55,766 bases of DNA from an uncultured Lachnospiraceae bacterium (GTDB lineage Bacteria > Bacillota_A > Clostridia > Lachnospirales > Lachnospiraceae). Shown piece by piece: positions 33,376 through 42,258 of this stretch. The DNA is taken from contig CAJLNC010000005.1 in the NCBI GenBank assembly GCA_905207905.1, positions 1-55,766 on the forward strand, in the 5' to 3' direction. Position 1 is the first letter of the stretch. Every line of letters starts with the position of its first letter. Both the position numbers and the translations under genes were made by a program. Under the pieces are notes generated by a model, which was given only the letters and a program-made list of their open reading frames with translations, was not told where the DNA came from and searched no databases.

Positions 33376-34074
33376 ATGGAGTCATATCATATTCTTGTAG
33401 TTGAGGATGATAAAGAAATTTTAGATGGTGTGGGAATCTATCTGAAGAACCAGGGCTATCAGGTGTATAAAGCTCAGAATGGCGCGGAGGGGCTGAAGAT
33501 ACTGGAGACGGAAGAGATTCATCTGGCCATTGTGGACATTATGATGCCAGTGATGGATGGAATCACTATGACTATGCGGCTGCGGGAAAAATATGATTTT
33601 CCGGTGATCATGCTCTCTGCCAAGTCTGAGGAGATCGATAAGGTAACCGGGTTGAATATTGGAGCAGACGATTATGTCACAAAGCCCTTTGCGCCCATGG
33701 AACTGCTGGCCCGGGTGAACTCCCAGCTCCGGCGGTATTCCCGCTATATGAAGATGGCGGTGCAGCCTCAGGATCATGTGTATACCATCGGAGGGCTGGA
33801 GCTGAATGAGGATACGGTTCAGGTACAGGTGGATGGTGAGCCGGTGGCCTTAACGCCCCTGGAATTTAAGATTCTAGCGCTTCTGATGCGTAATCCAGGG
33901 CGGGTATTTTCCGCAGATGAGATCTATGAGCGAATCTGGCAGGAAAAGGCTATTGCCACAGAGACCATTATGGTGCATATCAGAAACATTCGGTCAAAGA
34001 TAGAAGTTGACCCGAAAAAACCAAAATATTTAAAGGTGGTGTGGGGAGTTGGATATAAAATCGAAAAACAATAG
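33376..34074 (+). CDS. OmpR/PhoB-family response regulator
   Basis: A 232-residue DNA-binding response regulator. The receiver domain shows the acidic pair VVEDDKE at about residues 9-15, phospho-acceptor Asp54 in VDIMMP and the conserved Lys in VTKPF. The C-terminal winged helix has LTPLEFKILALLMRNPGRVFS and a terminal VWGVGYKIE, as in PhoB. GGAGG (33365-33369) is directly against ATG 33370 but 6 nt from ATG 33376, so the latter start is chosen. It overlaps the sensor kinase gene by 26 nt. Signal and target genes are unknown; the glycolipid genes upstream are candidates by position only. Confidence 0.93.
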   Translation: MESYHILVVEDDKEILDGVGIYLKNQGYQVYKAQNGAEGLKILETEEIHLAIVDIMMPVMDGITMTMRLREKYDFPVIMLSAKSEEIDKVTGLNIGADDYVTKPFAPMELLARVNSQLRRYSRYMKMAVQPQDHVYTIGGLELNEDTVQVQVDGEPVALTPLEFKILALLMRNPGRVFSADEIYERIWQEKAIATETIMVHIRNIRSKIEVDPKKPKYLKVVWGVGYKIEKQ

Positions 34075-36235
34075 AAGAATTTTTTGGGCGGTCATGGTTC
34101 TGGTGTTTTGTTCCCTGCTGATGCTGGCAAGTTTTTCTCAGACGAGGGACAGCGTGGAGTTTTATGTAAAAGAAGAAGCCTCAGAGACAGAGGACGGGGG
34201 ACAGAGCTGGCCGAATTACCGCTACAACGATATAACGGATCTTAAGAGTTTTATCCGCTATATGTATATGGGAAGCTACGGCATGTACTGGGAGCTGCAG
34301 ATGAAGGAACAGAAAACGGATCTACAGCCAGATGAGGTATATTTTCCAGAATACGAAGATGCAGATCAGGAGGAAAACGGGACGGAAGTCCTCAATGAAA
34401 AAGTAAAGGAATGGTACAGCAGCTTTCAAAGCCTGCTGGAAAGTTATCTGGTAGAGTACCAGGTGGTGGACAAAACCAGCGGGGAGAGTGTGACCAATTC
34501 TTTAAAAAATCTGGAGGAACTGGATGCTCAGGAGTCTCCCTTTTATCTGAAAATGAGTTTTGATGAGGCAGGCGCTTTTCAGATCGAAGAGCTGAAGAAT
34601 CAGTCCGATATCCAATTGACTGCCGGAGAAATTTATGGGCTGGGGAAAAAACAGTTTTTGAACTGGATTGAGATGGAGGACTATTATCTCCCTGCTGCCC
34701 TGATGGCGCAGCCGGAAAATGTGGATATCTATATTTATTCCGGTGATCCGGAGTGTTATCTGAGCAGAAACGAAGCAGATGCGGTGTACAATTACGACTA
34801 TCTGTACTACACCAAGATCAATGAGATGGAAACCACTGGTTATGTGACCATTCTGGCAGGAATCTTCGTCTGCGTCCTGCTGTTTCCGGTATTTCGCAAG
34901 CTCCGAAAAGAGAGCCGTTTTTTGTCAAAGATATCCTTGGAGCTGGCGCTGATCCTCCTGGTGGGAGTGATCCTGGCAAACAGCCTGTCCATTTCGCTTT
35001 GCAGAAGCTTTGTGGCAGGAGGCTGGGCGGCATCACTTTTGGGAAATGTGATCTGCTTTTGCATTTATCTGCTGCTGTTCGGCATCTGGATGGCGGGAGT
35101 GATGGCTCTTCTGCAAGTGTTTGACCTGGGAGTGGGAACCTACTTGAGAGAGCGATCCTTTTTGTGGAAGAATTTTGGAAAGATCTGCGAAAAGGGAAAG
35201 GAGAAATTCCGCAGTTTTATCCAGGACGTAAAGACGGTTGATCTTTCCGATCAGTCGGATAAGTGGCTTTTAAAACTGGTTGTTTTAAATTTTGCCATTC
35301 TCTTTCTCTGTTGTCTGTTCTGGTTCTGGGGTGTGTTTGGACTGGTGATCTATTCCCTGATTCTGTTTTTCATTCTCCGGAAATACTTAAAGCAAGTGAA
35401 GGAAAAATATGGAATTTTGTTAAAGGCAACCAGCCGTATGGCACAGGGAGAACTGCACGTGGAGATTGAGGAGGACTTGGGACTGCTGGAGCCTCTTAAA
35501 GAGGAGCTTGCCAAGGTCAGCAGTGGTTTTAGTAAAGCGGTAGAGGAAGAGATCCGCAGCCAGAATATGAAAACGGAGCTGATTACCAATGTGTCTCATG
35601 ATTTGAAGACCCCGCTGACGGCTATTATTACTTATGTGAATCTGCTCAAGGAGGAAAATCTCACTCCGGAGGAGCAACGAAGCTATGTGGATATTCTGGA
35701 TCGGAAATCTTTGCGTTTGAAGAAATTGATTGAGGATCTGTTTGAGGTGAGCAAGGCCACAAGCGGAAATATTAAGATCAATAAGACCCAGGTGGATTTG
35801 GGAGAGATGGTCCGGCAGGCTGTGATGGAGCAGCAGGATCGTATGGAGGAGGCACGCATTGAGTGCCGCGTGTCTGTTCCGGAGGAGCCAGTGCAGATTC
35901 AACTGGATGGAGAGAAGACCTACCGTATTCTGGAAAATCTTCTGGTGAATGTGACCAAATACGGACTGGCGGGAACCAGAGCCTGGGTGACTCTGGCAGC
36001 GGTGGAAGATCTGGCAGAAATTACAGTGAAAAACATTTCTGCCACAGAGCTGGAGGAGGATGTCAGTTACCTGACAGAACGGTTTGTTCGGGGTGACAAG
36101 TCCAGAAATACAGAGGGAAGCGGCCTGGGCCTTGCCATTGTGAAAAGTTTTACGGAGCTGCAGGGCGGGAAGTTCCGAATCACCACAGACGGAGATCTGT
36201 TTAAGGCTATTGTTACCTTCCCCAGGGGGGGTTGA
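34049..36235 (+). CDS. Membrane sensor histidine kinase
   Basis: A 728-residue sensor kinase partner of the upstream regulator. One membrane segment (about residues 10-30) leads to an extracellular domain of about 235 residues, rich in acidic and aromatic residues; then three to four membrane segments (about 265-350) and a further pair (about 405-440). A HAMP-like linker follows, then the H box NVSHDLKTPLTA (His about 516), N box LENLLVNVTKYG and G box GSGLGLAIVKSF. The start is TTG 34049 with GGGGAG immediately upstream, inside the regulator gene, so translation is coupled. The external domain is not one I recognise. Confidence 0.9.
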   Translation: MDIKSKNNRRIFWAVMVLVFCSLLMLASFSQTRDSVEFYVKEEASETEDGGQSWPNYRYNDITDLKSFIRYMYMGSYGMYWELQMKEQKTDLQPDEVYFPEYEDADQEENGTEVLNEKVKEWYSSFQSLLESYLVEYQVVDKTSGESVTNSLKNLEELDAQESPFYLKMSFDEAGAFQIEELKNQSDIQLTAGEIYGLGKKQFLNWIEMEDYYLPAALMAQPENVDIYIYSGDPECYLSRNEADAVYNYDYLYYTKINEMETTGYVTILAGIFVCVLLFPVFRKLRKESRFLSKISLELALILLVGVILANSLSISLCRSFVAGGWAASLLGNVICFCIYLLLFGIWMAGVMALLQVFDLGVGTYLRERSFLWKNFGKICEKGKEKFRSFIQDVKTVDLSDQSDKWLLKLVVLNFAILFLCCLFWFWGVFGLVIYSLILFFILRKYLKQVKEKYGILLKATSRMAQGELHVEIEEDLGLLEPLKEELAKVSSGFSKAVEEEIRSQNMKTELITNVSHDLKTPLTAIITYVNLLKEENLTPEEQRSYVDILDRKSLRLKKLIEDLFEVSKATSGNIKINKTQVDLGEMVRQAVMEQQDRMEEARIECRVSVPEEPVQIQLDGEKTYRILENLLVNVTKYGLAGTRAWVTLAAVEDLAEITVKNISATELEEDVSYLTERFVRGDKSRNTEGSGLGLAIVKSFTELQGGKFRITTDGDLFKAIVTFPRGG

Positions 36236-36380
36236 TCCTTCGCTTTGGAAAAGGCGGCGGAAAATAAAAATTTATGAAGTTTGCTTCATGTTTACTAATG
36301 GCAAAACTCAAACATATGTTCACGGATATATAAAAAATAAGTTGGCAAGTATATCTAATCTAAACTTTGATACCTACATT

Positions 36381-36420
36381 AGCGTCCGTGTACATGGGAC
36401 AATACAGTCAGAAAAGAGCC
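36381..36420 (-). repeat. Solo copy of an inverted-repeat end also found at 45.2 kb
   Basis: About 40 bp beginning AGCGTCCGTGTACATGGGAC match, with about four differences, the reverse complement of 45216-45255. A weaker outward-facing match (ATGTTCACGGAT) lies at 36314. The rest of 36236-36500 is AT-rich and shows no convincing gene; a short frame here ends in this repeat. Confidence 0.65.
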
Positions 36421-36503
36421 AAGAAAGTCGTATTATTTTTCTGTAATTTCATTTTGATAGAGTGGAGTGAAGAGAAAATAGAGCGTTGCCGCAGAATCAG
36501 GGC

Positions 36504-36531
36504 TTGACTTTTTGAAAATACTGGTTATATT
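36504..36531 (+). promoter_or_regulatory. Candidate promoter for the thrS T-box transcript
   Basis: TTGACT (36504-36509), 16-nt spacer, TATATT (36526-36531), about 20 nt before the first T-box stem. Confidence 0.6.
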
Positions 36532-36551
36532 ATAAAGTATCAACAGATAAG

Positions 36552-36831
36552 TAAAGCGTTGAGGAGAAGAGTAGGATGGGAAAGCATCCAGAGAGAGGGA
36601 CATTTGGTGCAAGTCTCTTATGTGGAACCATTTGAAGACCAGCTCTAAGCGGCCCTAATCCGGCCCGGTGACTCCGTTATTGTCCAATGAAGAGAGCATC
36701 TGTTTTGCAGGGAACTTGTATAGAATACAGATAGATTGTATACAGATCCTGAGAGAAGAGGACAGATGAAAAAGGGTGGAACCGCGATTTGATCGCCCCT
36801 TTCCGCAGAGATGCGGAGAGGGGCGCTTTTT
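36552..36831 (+). promoter_or_regulatory. T-box riboswitch of the threonyl-tRNA synthetase operon
   Basis: Stem I with AGAGAGGGACATTTGGTGC and an AGTA bulge, a possible ACC (Thr) specifier at 36638-36640, and the near-invariant T-box AGGGTGGAACCGCG at 36773-36786. The terminator is CGCCCCT...AGGGGCG followed by six T residues (36794-36831). Uncharged tRNA-Thr would favour the antiterminator and expression of the genes downstream. T-box identity is firm; the exact specifier is an inference. Confidence 0.93.
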
Positions 36832-36957
36832 TGTTTGATGGGGATTTCCCCATCAAACAAAAAAGCACTCCGTGCAGGAACGCACTGCGGCGCGGTAGAG
36901 TGATGTCGCAAGTGCGACGCGCCGCAGGCGAAGGGGAGGGTTCACTCCCATAGAACC
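36829..36957 (+). repeat. Type I structured intergenic element, copy C
   Basis: Starts in the T-box terminator tail with a perfect hairpin TTGTTTGATGGGGA/TCCCCATCAAACAA. The core has GTGCAGGAACGCAC, then a 10-bp helix CTGCGGCGCG/CGCGCCGCAG enclosing GTCGCA-AG-TGCGAC, and a last hairpin GGGAG/CTCCC. It ends about 10 nt before the ribosome site of the next ORF. Confidence 0.85.
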
Positions 36958-36979
36958 CAAACAAAAAGGAGGAAGCAGG

Positions 36980-37210
36980 ATGCATCGTTTGACAAAAGCA
37001 GAGAAAGCAGCGGCAGCAGCGGTGGTTGCGGCGGCCGCCGGTGTGGCGGGAGCTGGAGTGACGCTGATGAAACGCTATACCAGGCTTATGGCGGCTAAGG
37101 CTGCAGCAAAGTTTGGGCAGTTTCCGGATCCGAAGGTGGCTTCCGATCCGGAAACGGAAAGACCGGATGGGGCAGCGCCAAACAGGGAGCCTGAGAAACA
37201 GGAAAGTTGA
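36980..37210 (+). CDS. Unknown 76-residue Ala-rich small membrane protein
   Basis: No family recognised. AAGGAGG at 36966-36972 lies 7 nt before the ATG, a strong site. The protein has a basic start (MHRLTKAEK), one Ala/Val/Gly-rich hydrophobic segment at about residues 10-31 suited to a single membrane pass, a basic stretch (KRYTRLMAAKAAAK), and a hydrophilic Pro/Glu-rich tail (about 47-76). It lies between the T-box and thrS, so it should be induced under threonine-tRNA limitation together with thrS. It could be a small membrane regulator or a fortuitous frame; the good ribosome site and position favour a real gene. Confidence 0.6.
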   Translation: MHRLTKAEKAAAAAVVAAAAGVAGAGVTLMKRYTRLMAAKAAAKFGQFPDPKVASDPETERPDGAAPNREPEKQES

Positions 37211-37242
37211 ATTTTGCCAGAGAAGAAGGAAGGAGACAGAAT

Positions 37243-39177
37243 ATGATTATTACATTGAAGGATGGTTCTGTAAAAGAGTACAGCCAGCCCATGTCTGTGA
37301 TCGACATTGCGGCTGACATTAGCGAGGGACTGGCCAGAGTGGCCTGTGCCGGTGAGGTAAACGGTGAGGTGGTGGATCTTAGGACTGTTGTGGACCAGGA
37401 CTGCCATCTGAATATTCTTACCTTTGACAGCGAGGGAGGAGCAGGGGCGTTCCGCCACACCACTTCCCACATTATGGCTCAGGCTATTAAGCGTCTGTGG
37501 CCGGAGGTAAAGCTGGCTATTGGGCCTTCTATTGCAGACGGTTTTTATTATGATATTGACAGTGAGCGGGCCATTGTAGCTGAGGATCTGGAGAAGATCG
37601 AGGCGGAGATGAAAAAGATCGTAAAAGAAGCTCTTCCTATCACCCGTTTTACAAAATCCAGGGAGGAGGCTCTGGCCTTTTTCCAGGAGAAGAATGAGCC
37701 TTATAAGGTAGAACTGATTCAGGATCTTCCGGAGGATGCCGAGATCAGTTTTTATCAGCAGGGAGAATTTGTGGATTTGTGCGCAGGCCCTCATCTGATG
37801 AGCACCAAGCCGGTAAAAGCCTTTAAGCTTACCAGCCTGGCAGGCGCTTACTGGAGAGGCAGCGAGAAGAATAAGATGCTGACCCGTGTCTACGGAACCT
37901 GCTTTACAAAAAAGGCAGATCTGGAGGCGTACATTACCAGAATGGAGGAAGCCAAGAAGCGTGACCACAGAAAGCTGGGCAAGGAGTTGGGGCTGTTTAT
38001 GATGAAAGAGGAAGGACCTGGGTTCCCCTTCTTCCTGCCCAAGGGAATGGTACTGAAAAACACTCTGCTGGATTACTGGAGAGAGATCCATCAGAAGGCC
38101 GGCTATGTGGAGATCTCCACTCCCATCATGTTAAGCCGCCATCTGTGGGAGACTTCCGGACACTGGGATCACTATAAGGACAATATGTACACTACAGTGA
38201 TCGATGATACGGATTTTGCCATTAAGCCTATGAACTGTCCCGGAGGTATTCTGGTGTATCAGTCTGAGCCGCGTTCTTACCGGGATTTGCCTCTTCGCAT
38301 GGGCGAGCTGGGACTGGTGCACAGGCATGAAAAATCCGGTCAGCTTCACGGCCTGATGCGTGTGCGCTGCTTTACTCAGGACGATGCGCACATCTTTATG
38401 ATGCCGGAGCAGATCCGGGATGAGATCAAGGGCGTTGCTAAGCTGATCGATGAAGTGTATCAGCTCTTTGGATTTAAATACCATGTGGAACTGTCCACCC
38501 GCCCGGAAGATTCTATGGGAAGCGATGAGGACTGGGAGATGGCTACCAGTGCGCTGCAGGGGGCGTTGGATGATCTGGGACTGCCCTATGTGGTGAATGA
38601 AGGGGACGGCGCTTTTTACGGTCCCAAGATTGACTTTCATCTGGAGGATTCTATTGGAAGAACCTGGCAGTGCGGTACCATCCAGCTGGATTTCCAGCTG
38701 CCTCAGCGGTTTAACTGTGAGTATATCGGTGCAGACGGAGAGAAACATCGTCCCATCATGATCCACAGAGTGGCCTTTGGTTCTATTGAGCGTTTTATTG
38801 GTATTTTGATCGAGCATTTTGCAGGAGCATTCCCCACCTGGCTGGCTCCGGTTCAGGTGAAGGTTCTGCCGATCTCGGAGAAATTCATGGATTACGGTGA
38901 GAAGGTACTTCAGACCCTGAAGGATGCAGGCATCCGGGCAGAGCTGGATACTAAGGCCGAGAAGATCGGCTACAAGATCCGGGAGGCAAGACTTCAGAAA
39001 ATTCCTTATATGCTGATCGTAGGCGCAAAGGAAGAGGAGGAAGGGCTGGTTTCTGTGAGAAGCCGTTTCCTGGGAGACGAAGGACAGAAATCTCTGGCTG
39101 AATTTGTGGAAGCTGTTTCCAATGAGATCCGGACGAGAGAGAACCGGAAGGTGGAGGTTCAGGAAGAGACAAAATAA
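37243..39177 (+). CDS. thrS: Threonyl-tRNA synthetase
   Basis: Class II synthetase charging tRNA-Thr, 644 residues. The TGS domain starts MIITLKDGSVKEYS; the editing domain has the zinc-binding HTTSHIMAQA and the HxxxH plus CAGPHL motifs; the catalytic core has motif 2 RMGELGLVHRHEKSGQLHGLMRVR-type residues with the zinc Cys in MNCPGG and motif 3 HRVAFGSIERFIGI; an anticodon-binding domain follows. ATG 37243 has GGAAGGAG 7 nt upstream; a 12-codon longer frame from a TTG is rejected. Regulated by the T-box some 400 nt upstream. Confidence 0.97.
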   Translation: MIITLKDGSVKEYSQPMSVIDIAADISEGLARVACAGEVNGEVVDLRTVVDQDCHLNILTFDSEGGAGAFRHTTSHIMAQAIKRLWPEVKLAIGPSIADGFYYDIDSERAIVAEDLEKIEAEMKKIVKEALPITRFTKSREEALAFFQEKNEPYKVELIQDLPEDAEISFYQQGEFVDLCAGPHLMSTKPVKAFKLTSLAGAYWRGSEKNKMLTRVYGTCFTKKADLEAYITRMEEAKKRDHRKLGKELGLFMMKEEGPGFPFFLPKGMVLKNTLLDYWREIHQKAGYVEISTPIMLSRHLWETSGHWDHYKDNMYTTVIDDTDFAIKPMNCPGGILVYQSEPRSYRDLPLRMGELGLVHRHEKSGQLHGLMRVRCFTQDDAHIFMMPEQIRDEIKGVAKLIDEVYQLFGFKYHVELSTRPEDSMGSDEDWEMATSALQGALDDLGLPYVVNEGDGAFYGPKIDFHLEDSIGRTWQCGTIQLDFQLPQRFNCEYIGADGEKHRPIMIHRVAFGSIERFIGILIEHFAGAFPTWLAPVQVKVLPISEKFMDYGEKVLQTLKDAGIRAELDTKAEKIGYKIREARLQKIPYMLIVGAKEEEEGLVSVRSRFLGDEGQKSLAEFVEAVSNEIRTRENRKVEVQEETK

Positions 39178-39311
39178 AAAAGAAAAGAGCAGTTGAATAA
39201 AATTTTAAAGATGGCAGATACTATAGAAAACCGGGATAGAAGCCTGCAGCCCGGAATGGCAGCCCTGGATGGCTGAATACGGCGGCTGATCCGGAAAAGA
39301 GGCAGGCGGAG

Positions 39312-39402
39312 GGAATGTTGCAAAATACCTCCGGCGGTACCCTTTCGGGTGATTTTTCACCGAAAATCCACCGGAATTCGTATTTTGCAATATCCTCTTT
39401 TT
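39312..39402 (+). repeat. Type II palindromic intergenic element, copy 2
   Basis: ATGTTGCAAAATACCTCC and the inner CGGCGGTACCCTTTCGG are identical to copy 1 at 23.2 kb; the right arm GTATTTTGCAATATCC and a T run follow. The inner palindrome is shorter than in copy 1 (about 25 nt missing). It probably terminates thrS. The 130 nt between thrS and it show nothing recognisable. Confidence 0.85.
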
Positions 39403-39446
39403 ACCGGGGATTTCAAATTTTTCAGCAATAGAAAGGAGAATGGTAA

Positions 39447-39770
39447 ATGCCATCTTTAATTTGTTCTGTACAAAATTGTGTTTACAATCATGCTATGTAC
39501 TGCGGGAAAGGCGATATCATGGTGGGTGGAGAGGAAGCTGTGAAATGCCAGGATACCTGCTGTGAGAGTTTTTGCGAGCGGAGAATGGACAGCGCTCAAA
39601 GTTCCATGGGGACTGCCAATCAGGATATCCAGGTAGACTGTAAGGCGACTCAATGCGTTTACAATGAAAATATGGAATGTATGGCAGGCAAAGTTACGAT
39701 CGCAGGCGCCGGGGCTGCTGTGGTGAAGGAGACAGAGTGCGTTACCTTTGAGCAGAAGCGGGAGCAGTAA
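39447..39770 (+). CDS. DUF1540 cysteine-rich protein, two repeats
   Basis: A 107-residue cytoplasmic protein with two DUF1540 units, CSVQNCVYNHAMYC near the start and CKATQCVYNENMEC from about residue 64, each a short Cys-rich motif likely to bind metal. The domain is common in Clostridia and its function is unknown. AAAGGAG lies 8 nt before the ATG. It is flanked by a terminator-like repeat upstream and a 243-nt gap downstream, so it is probably its own transcription unit. The gap 39771-40013 has only small hairpins. Confidence 0.85.
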   Translation: MPSLICSVQNCVYNHAMYCGKGDIMVGGEEAVKCQDTCCESFCERRMDSAQSSMGTANQDIQVDCKATQCVYNENMECMAGKVTIAGAGAAVVKETECVTFEQKREQ

Positions 39771-40013
39771 AAAGCAGGAACCGTAAAAGCTAAAAGGATC
39801 AAGAAACAGGCGGAAGGAATACAGGAATCAAAGGTTCCGGGAAAGTCAGGGGCAGAGGCCTTGGGCTGCCGGGGGCGGAAACTTCCGCGTTCGATATCTG
39901 CCTGTGACAGCTGAGAGAAGAAAGGGCCGCGGAAACAGGACTTAAGAACAGGAAAGTTTCAGGATGAGAAATGTTTCTGCGGCAGTTACATAGCGACTAG
40001 GGAGGTTGTTTTT

Positions 40014-40907
40014 ATGGATAAAATGCAGATCTGGGACAGCCATGTGCATCTGTTTCCGCCGGAGATTTATCAGAATTGGGATAAATATGCTGCCATGGAT
40101 GAAACCTTTGCCAATCTTACCAGAAAACCGGCCAACGGCAAAGGTACGGAAGAAGCCTGGGTTAATCTGGAGGAAGCCTTAGCCTGTGCGGATGAGGCCG
40201 GTGTCTGGGGGCTGGCCATGCAGGGCTGGTACTGGAACGATCCCGGGCTGATGCGTTTACATAATGACTATATGGCGGATGCCATAAAAAAGTATCCGGA
40301 CCGTCTGAAGGGATTTGCTGCTGTGAATCCCAAATTCGGGGAGGAAGCCCTGGCAGAGATAGAACGGTGCGCAAAGCTTGGCTTTTCCGGCGTGGGAGAA
40401 CTGGGGCCGGGAGGCAATGGCTACGATTTTGAGGACCCGGATTTTCTGGAGGTGCTGCACTGCGCAAAAAGGCTGGATCTTCCGGTGTGTATCCACTGCG
40501 GAGAGCCGGTGGGCCATCAGTATGCAGGCAAGGATATGACACCGCTGGCGCCTTTGGCGGAGCTGGTTCGGAAAGAACCGGATGTAAAGCTGATTCTGGC
40601 TCATATGGGCGGCGGCCTTCCTTTTTATGAAATGAATCCCAGATACCGTCGTGCTTTTGGAAATGTGCGGTATGACTTTGCTACGAATCCGCTTCTGTAT
40701 GATATCCGAAGCATTCGGGCAGTGATTACGATGATCGGGCCGGATCGTCTGCTCTATGGCAGTGATTTTCCACTGCTGTTGTATCCGGGAAAATGCAGGG
40801 AGGCAAATCTGTCTCTGTTTATTGAAGATATCCGGGAACATGCGGGGCTGACCAGGGAAGAGTGGGGAAAGGTTATGGGTGAGAATTTCATCAGATTTGT
40901 AAAATAA
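40014..40907 (+). CDS. Amidohydrolase-family (TIM-barrel) protein
   Basis: A 297-residue metal-dependent hydrolase or decarboxylase-like protein of the amidohydrolase-2 family. The strand-1 metal motif is DSHVHLF (about residues 10-16); CIHCGEPVG and LAHMGGG give the later His ligands and YGSDFPLL the catalytic Asp near residue 247. Substrate unknown. GGGAGG lies 9 nt before the ATG. Its stop is only 3 nt before the -35 box of the next operon, so it is not co-transcribed with the ribosomal genes from its own promoter. Confidence 0.82.
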   Translation: MDKMQIWDSHVHLFPPEIYQNWDKYAAMDETFANLTRKPANGKGTEEAWVNLEEALACADEAGVWGLAMQGWYWNDPGLMRLHNDYMADAIKKYPDRLKGFAAVNPKFGEEALAEIERCAKLGFSGVGELGPGGNGYDFEDPDFLEVLHCAKRLDLPVCIHCGEPVGHQYAGKDMTPLAPLAELVRKEPDVKLILAHMGGGLPFYEMNPRYRRAFGNVRYDFATNPLLYDIRSIRAVITMIGPDRLLYGSDFPLLLYPGKCREANLSLFIEDIREHAGLTREEWGKVMGENFIRFVK

Positions 40908-40910
40908 CCG

Positions 40911-40939
40911 TTGACAGAGAGGGCTTTCCGTGGTAAAGT
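40911..40939 (+). promoter_or_regulatory. Sigma-A promoter of infC-rpmI-rplT
   Basis: TTGACA (consensus, 40911-40916), 17-nt spacer, TAAAGT (40934-40939). Confidence 0.8.
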
Positions 40940-40944
40940 AAATA

Positions 40945-41085
40945 AGGTTATTAGAACAGGAAAGCAGAGTATCCACTCTCACCCAGGCACAGATGTGTGA
41001 CCCGCGGTTCATATCGAAGATAGAAACGATTCTTTCTATAGGCGTATTATGGTGGATAGCTGTGCTGTCCACTTTTATTTTATGT
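40945..41085 (+). promoter_or_regulatory. infC operon leader with L20-type attenuator
   Basis: A 140-nt untranslated leader ends in GTGGATAG/CTGTCCAC (41052-41072) followed by TTTTATTTT, an intrinsic terminator. TATCCAC at 40970-40976 can pair with GTGGATA and would compete with the terminator stem. This fits the known autoregulation of infC-rpmI-rplT by ribosomal protein L20 in Firmicutes; the L20 binding site itself was not mapped. Confidence 0.65.
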
Positions 41086-41107
41086 CAATGTATGGAGGTG
41101 CACGACT

Positions 41108-41614
41108 ATTAGCGAGTTAATGATTAACGAACAGATCAGAGATAAAGAGATCCGTCTGATTGGGGAAAATGGAGAACAGTTGGGAATTATGTCATCCAAA
41201 GAGGCCATGAAGCTGGCCCGGGAAGCAGAGCTTGATTTGGTCAAGATTGCCCCAGGAGCAAAGCCCCCTGTTTGCAAAATTATTGATTACGGAAAGTACC
41301 GCTACGAGATGGCCAGAAAAGAAAAAGAGGCCAAGAAAAAGCAGAAGGTAATTGAAGTGAAAGAAGTGCGTCTTTCACCAAACATTGATGTGAATGATCT
41401 GAATACGAAGATGAGCAGCGCCAGAAAGTTTCTGCAGAAGGGAAATAAGGTGAAGGTAAGTCTCCGGTTCAGAGGACGTGAGATGGCGCATATGCAGGCC
41501 AGCAGACATATCCTGGAGGATTTTGCCAAAGCTGTTGAGGATGTGGCTGTGATTGATAAGCCAATTAAGCAGGAAGGCAGAAGCCTGACCATATTTTTGT
41601 CTGAAAAGCGTTAA
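41108..41614 (+). CDS. infC: Translation initiation factor IF-3
   Basis: IF-3 prevents 70S reassociation and checks start-codon pairing. The start is placed at ATT 41108, giving 168 residues: GGAGGTG at 41094-41100 is 7 nt upstream, and the N-terminus SELMINEQIR matches the family, whereas the first ATG (41120) has no ribosome site. The rare AUU start is the known means by which IF-3 limits its own synthesis. Landmarks are INEQIRDKEIRLIG, APGAKPPVCKIIDYGKY and KVSLRFRGREMAH. Confidence 0.95.
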   Translation: MSELMINEQIRDKEIRLIGENGEQLGIMSSKEAMKLAREAELDLVKIAPGAKPPVCKIIDYGKYRYEMARKEKEAKKKQKVIEVKEVRLSPNIDVNDLNTKMSSARKFLQKGNKVKVSLRFRGREMAHMQASRHILEDFAKAVEDVAVIDKPIKQEGRSLTIFLSEKR

Positions 41615-41648
41615 AACAAATGATTGAAATATAAGGAGGATAATCATT

Positions 41649-41846
41649 ATGCCTAAAATGAAAACCAGCAGAGCGGCTGCAAAACGTTTCAAAACAACCG
41701 GAACCGGTTTGTTAAAAAGAAATAAAGCTTATAAGAGCCATATCTTAACCAAGAAATCTACTAAGAGAAAGAGAAATCTTAGAAAGTCAACCATCACTGA
41801 TGTAACAAATGCAAAGAATATGAAGAAGATTCTGCCCTATTTATAA
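41649..41846 (+). CDS. rpmI: 50S ribosomal protein L35
   Basis: A 65-residue very basic protein of the large ribosomal subunit. [20 protein letters not shown] and [12 protein letters not shown] are characteristic of bL35. AAGGAGG lies about 10 nt upstream. Middle gene of infC-rpmI-rplT. Confidence 0.98.
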   Translation: MPKMKTSRAAAKRFKTTGTGLLKRNKAYKSHILTKKSTKRKRNLRKSTITDVTNAKNMKKILPYL

Positions 41847-41871
41847 GAGTAGACGAAGGAGGAAATAAGAC

Positions 41872-42228
41872 ATGGCAAGAATTAAAGGCGGCTTAAACGC
41901 TAAGAAAAAACATAATCGTGTATTGAAACTGGCAAAAGGTTACAGAGGAGCCAGATCCAAACAGTATAGAGTAGCAAAACAGTCTGTTATGAGAGCTCTG
42001 ACCAGCTCCTACGCAGGCAGAAAAGAGAGAAAGCGTCAGTTCAGACAGCTGTGGATCGCTCGTATCAACGCAGCAGCCCGCATGAACGGACTTTCCTACA
42101 GCAGATTTATGTTTGGTCTGAAGAATGCCGGCGTAGAGCTGAACAGAAAAGTTCTGGCTGACATGGCAGTAAATGATGCAGCTGGATTCACCGCTCTGGC
42201 TGAGATCGCAAAGGCAAATCAGGCATAA
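41872..42228 (+). CDS. rplT: 50S ribosomal protein L20
   Basis: A 118-residue large-subunit assembly protein that also represses its own operon in Firmicutes. [34 protein letters not shown] N-terminus, [18 protein letters not shown] in the globular part. AAGGAGG is 8 nt before the ATG. Last gene of the operon. Confidence 0.98.
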   Translation: MARIKGGLNAKKKHNRVLKLAKGYRGARSKQYRVAKQSVMRALTSSYAGRKERKRQFRQLWIARINAAARMNGLSYSRFMFGLKNAGVELNRKVLADMAVNDAAGFTALAEIAKANQA

Positions 42229-42258
42229 TTACCGGAAACATAAAAATAAGAAAATAAA

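Noticed and set aside
36210..36446. 78-codon frame after the sensor kinase
   Set aside because: It begins inside the kinase gene, has no good ribosome site and ends within the repeat fragment at 36381-36420.
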